Source of the DNA: an uncultured Modestobacter sp.
Lineage (GTDB): Bacteria > Actinomycetota > Actinomycetes > Mycobacteriales > Geodermatophilaceae
Length of the DNA stretch: 64,000 nucleotides
NCBI RefSeq assembly: GCF_947486615.1
Contig: NZ_CANKUD010000002.1
Coordinates: forward strand, 434,001-498,000
Direction: 5' to 3'
Shown: piece after piece, positions 53,071-61,267 of the stretch
Position numbering within the stretch: position 1 is the stretch's first letter
How the letters are laid out: each line of letters opens with the position of its first letter
Notes under the pieces: generated by a model
Told to the model about the DNA's origin: nothing
Seen by the model: the letters and a program-made list of their open reading frames with translations, nothing else
Database searches by the model: none
Program-made: the position numbers and the translations under genes

Positions 53071-53994
53071 CATGAGCGTGGCGGCACCGCGGTCGAGCAG
53101 CTCCTCGGCGAGCCGGCGGCCCAGCGCCTCGGCCTCGACGGCCGGCCCGGTGGCCGACCCCCGGACGCCGTCGCTGCCGTCGATCGCGGTGACCGAGGCA
53201 CGCAGGTAGAGCTCGGCGCTGCCGTCCTCGGCCTCGGCCAGCTCGGCGTGCGCGGCCACCGGCGCGCTGCAGCCGGCCTCCAGTGCCGCGAGCACCGAGC
53301 GCTCGGCGGCGACGCAGGAGCGGGCGGACGGGTCGTCGAGGGCGGCGAGCAGCTCGCGCACCCGGGTGTCGTCGGTGCGGCACTCGACGGCGAGGGCACC
53401 CTGCGCCGGCGCCGGGAGCACCTGGATCGGGTCGAGCACCTCGGTGACCGCTGCCATCCGGTCCAGCCGGGCCAGCCCGGCCCGGGCCAGCACGACGGCG
53501 TCCAGCTCGCCGGAGGTGACCTTGCCCATCCGGGTGTCCACGTTGCCGCGGATCGGCACGACCTCCAGCCCGAGCCCCAGGGCACGCAGCTGCGCCATCC
53601 GGCGGGGTGCGCCGGTACCGACCCGGGAGCCGGGGGGAAGCTCGCCGAGGGTGAGGCCGTCGCGGGCCACCAGGACGTCGCGCGGGTCCTGCCGCGGGGG
53701 GACGGCGGCCACGGTGAGCCCGGGGGCGGCGGCGGTCGGCAGGTCCTTGAAGCTGTGCACGGCCAGGTCGACGGTGTGCGAGTTCAGCGCGTCCCGAAGG
53801 GCGCTGACGAAGACGCCGGTGCCACCGAGCTGGCTGATCGCCTCGGTCGACCGGTCACCGAAGGTGCTCACGTGCACCAGCTCCACGGGCACGCCGCTGG
53901 CTGCCGTCAGCGCATCGGCGACGTGCTGGGACTGGGTCAGCGCCAGCTGGCTGGCCCGGGTGCCCAGCCGCAGCGGTGCCTGCGCGGCGGTCAC
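53056..53994 (-). CDS. hemC: Hydroxymethylbilane synthase (porphobilinogen deaminase)
   Basis: A 312-residue enzyme. It starts LRLGTRASQLALTQSQHVAD and has HSFKDLPTAAAPGLTVAAVP near residue 80, VGTGAPRRMAQLRA near residue 124 and VVPIRGNVDTRMGKV near residue 145. The dipyrromethane cofactor is attached to the Cys in ALEAGCSAPVAAHAELA near residue 240. It links four porphobilinogen units into hydroxymethylbilane, which HemD closes. GTG 53994 overlaps the hemA stop (GTGA). The gene ends in a tandem repeat. Cytoplasmic. Confidence 0.97.
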   Translation of the reverse strand: MTAAQAPLRLGTRASQLALTQSQHVADALTAASGVPVELVHVSTFGDRSTEAISQLGGTGVFVSALRDALNSHTVDLAVHSFKDLPTAAAPGLTVAAVPPRQDPRDVLVARDGLTLGELPPGSRVGTGAPRRMAQLRALGLGLEVVPIRGNVDTRMGKVTSGELDAVVLARAGLARLDRMAAVTEVLDPIQVLPAPAQGALAVECRTDDTRVRELLAALDDPSARSCVAAERSVLAALEAGCSAPVAAHAELAEAEDGSAELYLRASVTAIDGSDGVRGSATGPAVEAEALGRRLAEELLDRGAATLMALGR

Positions 53995-55397
53995 GCGGCA
54001 CCGCCGGCGCGACCGTCGCGGGCGGCGTCGATCCGCGGGTCCAGCGCCGACAGCGGGGTGCCGGCCGGCAGCTGCGGGTCGACGGTGACGGCGTCGGAGA
54101 GGGTGGCTCGGTCGCCGTCCAGGCCGAGGCCGAAGAGGGCGCGCAGCGCGTCGGCGTAGTCGGTGCCGCCGGGGGCACTGGCCAGCTCCTTGACCCGCAC
54201 GGTCGGCTCGTGCAGCAGCTTGTCGACCACCCGGCGCACGGTGCGGGCGATCTCGCTGCGGGACCTGGCGTCCAGGTCCGGCAGCCGGGTGGACAGTCGC
54301 AGCAGCTCGGCGTCGACGACCTCGGCGGCCTGGCTGCGCAGCGCGGAGACGGTCGGGGCCACCGCGGCGGCCTGCCGCTCGGCGCGCAGCAGCGAGGTCT
54401 CCAGCTCGACCAGGGCGTGCGCGGCGGCGATGTCGTCGGCGGCCACCGAGCCCTCGACCGGCCGGCCGGGGTGCGCGGCGCGCTCGCCCTGCAGCATCGC
54501 CAGGTCCACGACGTGCACGCCGGGCAGTGCGGCGACACCCGGGTCGACGTCCCGGGGCAGCGCGAGGTCCACGATCGCCAGCGGCCGGCCGTCCCGGGCC
54601 GCCAGCGCGGCGCTGACCACGTCGGTGCCGATGACCGTGCCGGTGGCGCCGGTGCAGGTGACCAGCACGTCGGCCGCGGCGAGCTCCGCGGGCAGCTCCT
54701 CCAGGTCGGCCTGCCGGCCGCCGATCGCCTCGGCCAGCCGGGCGGCACTGGCCGGCGTCCGGCTGCTGACCGTGACCGCGGCACCGCGCCGGGCGAGCGT
54801 GGTCGCGGCCAGCGCGCCCATCGACCCGGCGCCGACGACCAGCACCGGACGGCCGGCGAGCTCACCGAGGACCTCGGTCACCCGGTCCAGCGCGACCGAG
54901 ACCAGCGAGGCGCCGGCCCGGTCGATGCCGGTCTCGGCGTGCACCCGCTTGCCGACCCGTAGCGCCCGCTGGGCGATCGGGTGCAGCTCGCGGCCGACCG
55001 TGCCCTCCTCCTGGGCCAGCGCGTAGGCGGCCCGGAGCTGGCCGAGCACCTGGGTCTCTCCCACGACCATCGAGTCCAGGCCCGCGGCGACGGTGCACAG
55101 GTGCCCGATCGCCTGGTCCTCGTAGTAGACGGTGACGTACGGGGAGAGCTCCTCCACCGTGGCGCCGGCGTGCCGGGCGAGCACCCGGCTGACGTCGGTG
55201 ACCCCGCCGTGGAACCGGTCGACCTCGGCGAACACCTCGATCCGGTTGCAGGTGGCCAGCACGATGGCCTCGCTGACGTGGTCGCTGTCGACCAGCTCGT
55301 GCAGCGTCTTGACCTTGTCGTCACCGGTCATGCTCACCTGCTCGAGCAGGGAGACCGGGGCGGTCTGGTGGCTGATGCCGACGGCGAGCAGGCTCAT
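53991..55397 (-). CDS. hemA: Glutamyl-tRNA reductase
   Basis: A 468-residue enzyme of the C5 haem pathway. The catalytic Cys is in LATCNRIEVFAEVDRFHGG near residue 50, GLDSMVVGETQVLGQLRAAY near residue 105 is the substrate region, and the NADPH-binding site is VLVVGAGSMGALAATTLARR near residue 185. It reduces glutamyl-tRNA to glutamate-1-semialdehyde, the substrate of HemL. ATG 55397 overlaps the rex stop (ATGA), so hemA is coupled to rex, the same order as rex-hemACD in Streptomyces. Cytoplasmic. Confidence 0.97.
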   Translation of the reverse strand: MSLLAVGISHQTAPVSLLEQVSMTGDDKVKTLHELVDSDHVSEAIVLATCNRIEVFAEVDRFHGGVTDVSRVLARHAGATVEELSPYVTVYYEDQAIGHLCTVAAGLDSMVVGETQVLGQLRAAYALAQEEGTVGRELHPIAQRALRVGKRVHAETGIDRAGASLVSVALDRVTEVLGELAGRPVLVVGAGSMGALAATTLARRGAAVTVSSRTPASAARLAEAIGGRQADLEELPAELAAADVLVTCTGATGTVIGTDVVSAALAARDGRPLAIVDLALPRDVDPGVAALPGVHVVDLAMLQGERAAHPGRPVEGSVAADDIAAAHALVELETSLLRAERQAAAVAPTVSALRSQAAEVVDAELLRLSTRLPDLDARSRSEIARTVRRVVDKLLHEPTVRVKELASAPGGTDYADALRALFGLGLDGDRATLSDAVTVDPQLPAGTPLSALDPRIDAARDGRAGGAA

Positions 55398-56086
55398 CGG
55401 ACACCGCCCTGGGCGGTGGCCCGCACCGGGGCCAGCACCGGCGGCACGCCGTCCCGCTGCTGGTCCAGGAAGGCCAGCACCTGCAGCTCCACCGAGAGGT
55501 CCACCTTCCGGACGTCGACCCCGGCAGGGACCGACAACGCCACCGGCGCGAAGTTCAAGATGCTCCTCACCCCGGCCGCGACCAGGCGGTCGCAGACCGA
55601 CTGGGCCACGTCGGCCGGTGTCGTGATGACCCCGATGGTCGCCTGGGTCTCGGCGACGAGCCCCTCCAGCTCGGCCACCGGGCGGACGGTCAGCCCACCC
55701 ACCTGGTGCCCGACCGTCGCCGGGTCGGTGTCGAGCAGGCCGACGAACTGGAAGCCGCGACTGGCGAACCCGCTGTAGTCGGCCAGCGCCGACCCCAGCC
55801 GGCCGATGCCGACCAGCACGCAGGCCCGCGAGCGCTCACCGCCGAGCGCGTCGGTCAGCCGGTCCCGCAGGCCGGCCACGGAGTACCCGACACCGCGCAC
55901 GCCACACGGACCCAGGTAGGACAGGTCCTTGCGCAGCCCGGCGGGGTTCACCCCTGCGGCGGAGGCGAGCTCGCCGGAGGAGACGTGGCTGCGACCGCCG
56001 TCGGCGAGACCGGCCAGCACCCGCAGGTACACGGCCAGCCGGGCGACGGTGGCCTCCGGCACGATCCGGGGCCGCGACTCGGGCAC
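55394..56086 (-). CDS. rex: Redox-sensing transcriptional repressor Rex
   Basis: A 230-residue repressor. The N-terminal winged helix is in PEATVARLAVYLRVL and SHVSSGELASAAGVNPAGLR (residues 10-55), followed by KDLSYLGPCGVRGVGYSVAGL near residue 56. The NAD(H)-binding Rossmann domain has VLVGIGRLGSALADYSGFA near residue 91 and VGLLDTDPATVG near residue 115. NADH binding releases Rex from DNA. GTG 56086 was chosen because GGAG lies 7 nt upstream; an earlier GTG at 56113 is possible. It precedes hemA with a 4-bp overlap. A Rex-like site upstream suggests autoregulation, and another perfect site upstream of nuoA marks a target. Confidence 0.95.
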   Translation of the reverse strand: MPESRPRIVPEATVARLAVYLRVLAGLADGGRSHVSSGELASAAGVNPAGLRKDLSYLGPCGVRGVGYSVAGLRDRLTDALGGERSRACVLVGIGRLGSALADYSGFASRGFQFVGLLDTDPATVGHQVGGLTVRPVAELEGLVAETQATIGVITTPADVAQSVCDRLVAAGVRSILNFAPVALSVPAGVDVRKVDLSVELQVLAFLDQQRDGVPPVLAPVRATAQGGVR

Positions 56087-56157
56087 GGGCAGACTCCACA
56101 GCGATCCGGTCACGACCGGCGGGAGCCGGGGACGACCGGGGGGACTCAGGGGGCAGA

Positions 56158-56175
56158 CGGGCGCTTCGGCGCCCG
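56158..56175. promoter_or_regulatory. Hairpin in the rex leader
   Basis: A 7-bp inverted repeat, CGGGCGC/GCGCCCG, with a TTCG loop on the plus strand (CGAA in the rex RNA). It lies between the Rex-like site and rex. Its role is inferred. Confidence 0.35.
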
Positions 56176-56195
56176 GCAAACGCCACGGTAACCGC

Positions 56196-56213
56196 TTGTG
56201 AACGCCTGAACAA
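56196..56213. promoter_or_regulatory. Rex operator of the rex-hem operon
   Basis: TTGTGAACGCCTGAACAA matches TTGTGAANNNNTTCACAA at 12 of 14 defined positions; the left half (TTGTGAA) is perfect, the right half carries two changes. TACCGT just downstream (56190-56185, minus strand) is a possible -10 box, which puts the operator near -35. This fits weak autoregulation of rex and its hem genes. Confidence 0.65.
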
Positions 56214-56271
56214 AGTCGCCGACCGCGTCTGCGCAGGTCGGCGGGGTCGGTTGTGGTGAGGACCACCCCGC

Positions 56272-56293
56272 CCGCCACTCCGTCGGGTGGCGG
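56272..56293. terminator. Hairpin after the glutaredoxin-like gene
   Basis: A 7-bp stem (CCGCCAC 56272-56278 and GTGGCGG 56287-56293) with an 8-nt loop, directly downstream of the stop at 56295. Weak, no U-tract. Confidence 0.45.
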
Positions 56294-56294
56294 A

Positions 56295-56549
56295 TCAGCT
56301 CGGGCCGGGCACCCCGAGGTCACGCCGCAGCCGGACGACGTCCACGGTGAAGTGGCTGTGCTCCCGGCCGTCCAGCAGCACCACCGGCACCCGGTCGCCG
56401 TACTCGGCGCGCAGCTCGACGTCGGCGTCGACGTCCACCAGCTCGACGCCCAGGCCGGCCTCCCCGCCGATCCGGGTGAGCGTCTCCGCGGCGACGACGC
56501 ACAGGTGGCAGCCCGCGCGGGTCAGCAGCTGCAGCCGCTGCTCAGGCAC
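56295..56549 (-). CDS. Glutaredoxin/thioredoxin-like protein
   Basis: An 84-residue protein with a CHLC motif at about residues 14-17 (LLTRAGCHLCVVAAE) and the following thioredoxin-fold pattern ELVDVDADVELRAEYGDRVP and VVLLDGREH, with the cis-Pro in VPVVL. This is the glutaredoxin-like DUF836 family. It may move thiols or iron-sulfur precursors; its partner is unknown. The gene overlaps the acyl-CoA ligase gene by 8 bp (GTGCCTGA), so they are cotranscribed. From memory, Rv0508 of Mycobacterium tuberculosis is a similar gene next to hemA. Cytoplasmic. Confidence 0.85.
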   Translation of the reverse strand: MPEQRLQLLTRAGCHLCVVAAETLTRIGGEAGLGVELVDVDADVELRAEYGDRVPVVLLDGREHSHFTVDVVRLRRDLGVPGPS

Positions 56550-58149
56550 CGTCGTCCTCCGTCGCGGCCGCGGCCGCCGCCCGCTCCAGCCCCAGCTCGC
56601 GCAGCCGGGCCCGGCTGACCTTGCCGGCCAGCGAGTGCGGCAGCTCGGGCACGAAGTGCACGGCCACCGGCACCTTGAACCGGGCCAGCGACCGGCCGGC
56701 GTGCTCCCGCAGCTCGGCCTCGGTGACCTCCGCGCCCGGTGCCCGGACGACGACGGCGTGCACCGCCTCCCCGGTCTTCTGGTCCGGGACGCCGATCACC
56801 GCGCTCTCGGCGATGCCCGGGTGCTCGCCCAGCACCCGCTCGACCTCGCCGGGGTAGACGTTGAACCCGCTCACCAGCACCAGGTCCCGCCGCCGGTCGA
56901 CCAGCTTCAGGTCACCCGCGGCGTCCCGGTAGGCGATGTCCCCGGTCAGCAGCCAGCCCTCGGCGTCCGGGCCGTCGGCGCCGTCGGGCCAGTAGCCGCT
57001 GAAGAGGTTCGGCCCGCGGACGGAGATCTCCCCGGCCTCGTCCTCGCCGTCGCCGTCCTCGTCGGTGAACGGGTCGCCGAACACGTCGGCGCGCACCCGG
57101 GTGCCCGGGTCCGGGCCCGCGGTCGGCCCGCCGGCGGTGTCCCGCAGCACCAGCTCGATCCCCGGCAGCGGTCCGCCGATGCACTCGGGCTTGGCCCGGC
57201 CGGTGGCCAGGGTGCTGGCCAGCACCGGCGCCGCCTCGGTGAGGCCGTAGCCCTCCCAGACCGTCACGGCGGCGCGGGTCCGCATCGCCTCGAACAGCGC
57301 ACCGGGCATGGGGGCCGCGCCGCAGCTGGCGGTGCGCACGGCGGCGAACCCGCGCCGCAGCACGGCATCGCTGCCCGCCGCGTCGGCCAGCGCCAGCCAG
57401 GCCGCGTACATCGGCGGCGCCCCGGGCACCGCGCTGACCTCCTCGGCCGCCATCAGCGCGAGGGTGGCGGCGGGGTCGAACTCCCGGACGACGACGGCGC
57501 AGGCCGCGGTGGCCGCGACCAGGCCCCAGCCGCTGTTGAAGCCGTAGACGTGGAACAGCGGCAGCACGAGCAGCACCCGGTCCCCGGCGCGCACCGGCGG
57601 CGGGTCGAGGGCCAGCAGCTGCCGCTGATTGGCCAGCAACGCGGCGTGGGTGAGCATCGCGCCGCGGGGCAGGCCGGTGGTGCCGCTGGTGTAGGCCAGC
57701 AGGGCCAGCGCCGCCGGGTCCTCGGGGTCCGCCGGAGCCGGGCCGTCGGCCGTGGGCCGGCCGACCACCACCGGCACGCCGGCCAGCTCGGGCCGGGCCC
57801 GCGGGACCACCAGCAGCCGGGCCCCGGAGTCGGTGAGCAGGTGCTCGACCTCGGGGTCGGTGAAGGCGGTGTTGACCGGCACGACGACGAGGCCGGCGCG
57901 CAGCGCGCCCATCACCGCGACCACCCAGTCGACGCCGTTGGGCAGCTGGACGGCGACCCGGTCGCCGGCGGCCAGGCCCCGGGCGGCGTACCCGGCGGCG
58001 GACCGGTCGACCAGCGCGTCGACCTCCGACCAGGTCAGCCGCTGCTCACCGGCGACCAGGGCCGGGGAGCTGCCCGCGGTGCGCGCGGCCCGCCGGACCA
58101 GCGCGGAGAAGGAGCGCACCTCGTCGTCCGGCACCTCGTCGACCGGCAC
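56542..58149 (-). CDS. AMP-dependent acyl-CoA synthetase/ligase
   Basis: A 535-residue ANL-superfamily enzyme. The AMP loop is ALLAYTSGTTGLPRGAMLTH near residue 155, the adenine region is VWEGYGLTEAAPVLAS near residue 312, and the hinge and catalytic Lys region are GWLLTGDIAYRDAAGDLKLV near residue 408 and LVLVSGFNVYPGEVERVL near residue 432. The C-terminal Lys is in HSLAGKVSRARLREL near residue 510. It activates a carboxylic acid (fatty or aromatic) to its CoA ester; the substrate cannot be told. GGAGG lies 6 nt before GTG 58149. The stop overlaps the glutaredoxin-like gene. It diverges from the sigma factor gene. Confidence 0.9.
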   Translation of the reverse strand: MPVDEVPDDEVRSFSALVRRAARTAGSSPALVAGEQRLTWSEVDALVDRSAAGYAARGLAAGDRVAVQLPNGVDWVVAVMGALRAGLVVVPVNTAFTDPEVEHLLTDSGARLLVVPRARPELAGVPVVVGRPTADGPAPADPEDPAALALLAYTSGTTGLPRGAMLTHAALLANQRQLLALDPPPVRAGDRVLLVLPLFHVYGFNSGWGLVAATAACAVVVREFDPAATLALMAAEEVSAVPGAPPMYAAWLALADAAGSDAVLRRGFAAVRTASCGAAPMPGALFEAMRTRAAVTVWEGYGLTEAAPVLASTLATGRAKPECIGGPLPGIELVLRDTAGGPTAGPDPGTRVRADVFGDPFTDEDGDGEDEAGEISVRGPNLFSGYWPDGADGPDAEGWLLTGDIAYRDAAGDLKLVDRRRDLVLVSGFNVYPGEVERVLGEHPGIAESAVIGVPDQKTGEAVHAVVVRAPGAEVTEAELREHAGRSLARFKVPVAVHFVPELPHSLAGKVSRARLRELGLERAAAAAATEDDGA

Positions 58150-58313
58150 AGGGACCTCCGCGGGAGCATCGGCCGTCTCGGACGGCAGGAACGTGGACGC
58201 AGCGGCACGATGTTGTCATCACGGCCCCCGGGGCGCAGCCTCCCCTCCTGCGCGACACGGTGGCCGACGTCCGGGTCCGTCGGCCCGGCGGGCGGGAGGA
58301 GGCGCGGACCGGC

Positions 58314-58988
58314 ATGACCCGCTCCCTGCCCGCGGCAGCGTCCGCAACCCGCCCGGCGCCCCGGCTCCGGCACGGTCCGGTCCCGCGCCCACCGGCCGAC
58401 GACGCCGTCGTCCCCACCCCGTCGCGTGCCGCCGCAACCGACCAGGACGACGTCTGGGAGCTGGTCCGGTGCGCCCAGTCCGGTGACCGGGACGGGTTCG
58501 GCCGGCTCTACGACCGCTACGCCGGGGTCGTCTTCCGCTACGTGCTCCCCCGGGTCGCCGACCGGGCGACCGCCGAGGACCTGACCAGCGAGACGTTCGT
58601 GCGTGCGCTGCGCCGCATCGACTCGCTGTCCTTCCAGGGCCGGGACGTCGGTGCCTGGCTGGTGACCATCGCCCGCAACCTCGTGCTGGACCACGTGAAG
58701 AGCAGCCGGTACCGGCTGGAGGTCAGCACCGCCGACATGCGGGAGGTCGACCGGGCCACCGACGGCCCGGAGGACGCGGTGCTGCGCCGGATGGCCTCGG
58801 CCGAGGTGCTCGCCGGGGTCCAGCAGCTGTCGGTGGACCAGCGCGACTGCCTGGTGCTGCGGTTCCTGCACGGGCTGTCGGTGGCCGAGACCGCCGTCGC
58901 GATGGGCCGCAAGGACGGCGCGGTGAAGGCGCTGCAGCACCGGGCGGTGCGCCGGCTGGCGACGCTGCTGCCCGACATCCCCCGGTGA
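58314..58988 (+). CDS. ECF RNA polymerase sigma factor, BldN-like
   Basis: A 224-residue sigma factor. Region 2 is in GDRDGFGRLYDRYAGVVFRY (near residue 60) and ATAEDLTSETFVRALRRI near residue 88, and region 4 in LSVDQRDCLVLRFLHGLSV near residue 175 and AVKALQHRAVRRLATLL near 204. A long, Pro/Ala-rich N-terminus of about 45 residues precedes region 2, as in BldN of Streptomyces, and the neighbours (rex-hem upstream, HAD phosphatase downstream) also agree with the bldN locus, from memory. I chose ATG 58314; GTG 58260 is possible. No anti-sigma gene is visible next to it. It would steer RNA polymerase to a small set of promoters. Confidence 0.88.
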   Translation: MTRSLPAAASATRPAPRLRHGPVPRPPADDAVVPTPSRAAATDQDDVWELVRCAQSGDRDGFGRLYDRYAGVVFRYVLPRVADRATAEDLTSETFVRALRRIDSLSFQGRDVGAWLVTIARNLVLDHVKSSRYRLEVSTADMREVDRATDGPEDAVLRRMASAEVLAGVQQLSVDQRDCLVLRFLHGLSVAETAVAMGRKDGAVKALQHRAVRRLATLLPDIPR

Positions 58989-59092
58989 CCGGCCCGCGAC
59001 GCGCCACGGGTGGGCCGACCGGCGACCGGCGGGAGAACCGGCGACGCTAGGGTCGCCAGCGACGAGGAGCCGACGCACGGAGGTGGTCCGGA

Positions 59093-60004
59093 GTGGTCCG
59101 AGTGCCGTTCCGGGGCCGTGCTGCCTCGGCCCCCGCCGAGCTCGAGGACGAGGAGGCCCGCGCCCTCGTCGCCGGGGCCGCCTCCGCGGCCGCCGCGGAG
59201 ACCGAGGCCACCACCCCGGCGCCCGACCGGACCGCCGCGGCGTTCTTCGACGTCGACAACACGATGATGATGGGCGCCTCGCTGTTCTGGTTCGCCCGGG
59301 GGCTGGCCGCGCGCAAGTACTTCACCTCCCGCGACGTCGCCTCCTTCGTCTGGCAGCAGGCCAAGTTCCGGATCGCCGGCAGCGAGAGCGCGACCGACAT
59401 GCACACCGTGCGGGACAACGCGCTGGCCTTCGTGGCCGGCCGCGAGGTGCAGGAGATCATCGACGCCGGCGAGGAGATCTACGACGAGCTGATGGCCGAC
59501 CGCATCTGGTCGGGCACCCGCAACCTCGCCCAGCAGCACCTGGACGCCGGCCAGCGGGTCTGGCTGGTCACCGCCACCCCGGTGGAGCTCGCCTCGATCA
59601 TCGCCCACCGCCTCGGCCTGACCGGCGCGCTGGGCACCGTCTCCGAGATCGTCGACGGCCGCTACACCGGCCGGCTGGTCGGCGAGATGATGCACGGTGA
59701 GTCCAAGGCCCAGGCGGTGCGCGCCCTGGCCGAGCGGGAGGGGCTGGACCTGACCCGCTGCACCGCCTACAGCGACTCCACCAACGACCTGCCGATGCTC
59801 TCCCTGGTGGGCTCCGCGGTCGCGGTGAACCCCGACTCCGAGCTGCGCGCCGTGGCCCGGTCCCGCGGCTGGACCGTGAAGGACTTCCGCACCGGCCGCA
59901 AGGCCGCCCGGATCGGCGTCCCGACCGTCGGCGCGGCCGCGGTCTCCGGCGGCGTCGTCGGCGGCCTCATCTCCCTGCGCCGCCGCAACCGCTGGCCCTT
60001 CTGA
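59093..60004 (+). CDS. HAD-IB family phosphatase (SerB-like)
   Basis: A 303-residue protein. The nucleophile motif is [13 protein letters not shown] near residue 50 (DxDNT, where the first Asp is the nucleophile), motif II is [13 protein letters not shown] near residue 160, motif III is [12 protein letters not shown] near residue 202 and motif IV is [20 protein letters not shown] near residue 223. It resembles phosphoserine phosphatase relatives of the HAD-IB group, and an Imd-type protein in Streptomyces, from memory. The C-terminal 30 residues hold a helix and a basic end (LRRRNRWPF), suggesting membrane association. GTG 59093 follows GGAGG by 9 nt. Substrate uncertain. Confidence 0.88.
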   Translation: MVRVPFRGRAASAPAELEDEEARALVAGAASAAAAETEATTPAPDRTAAAFFDVDNTMMMGASLFWFARGLAARKYFTSRDVASFVWQQAKFRIAGSESATDMHTVRDNALAFVAGREVQEIIDAGEEIYDELMADRIWSGTRNLAQQHLDAGQRVWLVTATPVELASIIAHRLGLTGALGTVSEIVDGRYTGRLVGEMMHGESKAQAVRALAEREGLDLTRCTAYSDSTNDLPMLSLVGSAVAVNPDSELRAVARSRGWTVKDFRTGRKAARIGVPTVGAAAVSGGVVGGLISLRRRNRWPF

Positions 60005-60021
60005 ACGAGGACGCCGACCCC

Positions 60022-60369
60022 GTGGCCGAGTGGCAGTGGCTGTCCCCGGAGCAGTACCTGGTCCTCCTGATGACGCGGCTCGGCGTCGTCCCCGACGAGT
60101 CCGCTGCCCACCGCATCAGCGTGATCGAGGCGGTCGACGCGGACTCGGTACGCCGACTGACCCGGGCACTGCTGCTGGCCGAGGACCAGCTGACCGAGCA
60201 CTGGCAGCAGGACGGCGACCGCACGCCGGCCGAGGCGTTGGACCGGGCGACCGCCGACTGGTGGGGCCGGCGGGGGCAGACCGGACCCGGCGGGCTGCCG
60301 GACGGTGCCGACCCTGCCTCGGATGGATCCGGGGAGGACCGCGACGCAGACGGGCGCCCGGTCAGCTGA
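60022..60369 (+). CDS. Hypothetical protein
   Basis: A 115-residue soluble protein starting at GTG 60022, 17 nt after the HAD phosphatase stop, so it is probably cotranscribed. The first 80 residues (PEQYLVLLMTRLGVVPDESA and RRLTRALLLAEDQLTEHWQQ) look helical; the rest is Gly/Asp-rich and probably disordered. No family is recognised. The 3' end overlaps the acyltransferase gene on the other strand by 8 nt. The role is unknown. Confidence 0.65.
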   Translation: MAEWQWLSPEQYLVLLMTRLGVVPDESAAHRISVIEAVDADSVRRLTRALLLAEDQLTEHWQQDGDRTPAEALDRATADWWGRRGQTGPGGLPDGADPASDGSGEDRDADGRPVS

Positions 60370-61267
60370 AGACGCTGCGGCGCTGCAGGAGGAGCCGGTA
60401 GAGCGAGTGCTGGATGGTCTCGCGGACCTGGTCGGTCAGGTTGAACACGGTCATCGGGTCGTCCGCGGCAGCCGGGCCGTAGGACGCCGTCTCGATCGGC
60501 TCGCCGAAGGCGATGAACCACTTCGACGGCAGCGGGACCGCGCCCAGCGGGCCCAGCAGCGGGAAGGTCGGGGTGATCGGGAAGTACGGCAGGCCGAGCA
60601 GCCGGGCAGCGGTGCGGGCGTTGCCGATCATCGGGTAGATCTCCTCGGCGCCGACGATCGCGCAGGGCACGATCGGGGTGCCGGTGCGCAGCGCGGCGCT
60701 GACGAAGCCGCCGCGGCCGAACCGCTGCAGGGTGTACCGCTCGTGGAACGGCTTGCCGACGCCCTTGAAGCCCTCGGGGAAGACGCCCACCAGCTCCCCG
60801 CTGGACAGCAGCCGCTCGGCGTCCTCGTTGCAGGCCAGGGTGACGCCCAGCTTGCGCGCGAGCGATCCGATGAAGGGCACCTGGAACACCAGGTCGGCCC
60901 CGAGCAGCCGCAGCCGGCGGGCCGACGGGTGCTCGTCGTGCAGCGCGACCGTGGCCATCAGCGCGTCGACCGGGATGGTGCCGGAGTGGTTGGCCACCAC
61001 GAGTGCGCCGCCGACGTCGGGCACGTGCTCCAGCCCCTGGGTCTCGACCCGGAACCACTGGTGGAACAACGGCCGCAGTCCGGGCAGCAGGACGTGGTCG
61101 GTCAGGTCGGGGTCGAAACCGAACTCGTCGGTGTCGTACTCCCCGGTCAGCCGGCGGCGCAGGAACTCCAGCCCACCGGCCAGCTGCTCGTCCCAGCCGG
61201 GCTCGGCCCTGGGCGGGGGCGGCTGCTCGTCGTCCGGGCGCAGCGGGATGACCCGGGCCTCAGGCAT
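60362..61267 (-). CDS. Lysophospholipid/glycerolipid acyltransferase (PlsC-like)
   Basis: A 301-residue enzyme of the acyltransferase superfamily. The catalytic His is in ALVVANHSGTIPVDALMA near residue 98, and the second motif is GVFPEGFKGVGKPF near residue 162 (FPEG). The usual HX4D motif is stretched here: His and Asp are six residues apart (H-S-G-T-I-P-V-D), as I recall for actinobacterial relatives of Rv0502. It probably transfers an acyl chain to a lysolipid in the membrane surface. ATG 61267 overlaps the epimerase gene by 8 bp (ATGCCTGA). It converges on the hypothetical gene with an 8-nt overlap. Confidence 0.85.
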   Translation of the reverse strand: MPEARVIPLRPDDEQPPPPRAEPGWDEQLAGGLEFLRRRLTGEYDTDEFGFDPDLTDHVLLPGLRPLFHQWFRVETQGLEHVPDVGGALVVANHSGTIPVDALMATVALHDEHPSARRLRLLGADLVFQVPFIGSLARKLGVTLACNEDAERLLSSGELVGVFPEGFKGVGKPFHERYTLQRFGRGGFVSAALRTGTPIVPCAIVGAEEIYPMIGNARTAARLLGLPYFPITPTFPLLGPLGAVPLPSKWFIAFGEPIETASYGPAAADDPMTVFNLTDQVRETIQHSLYRLLLQRRSVFS

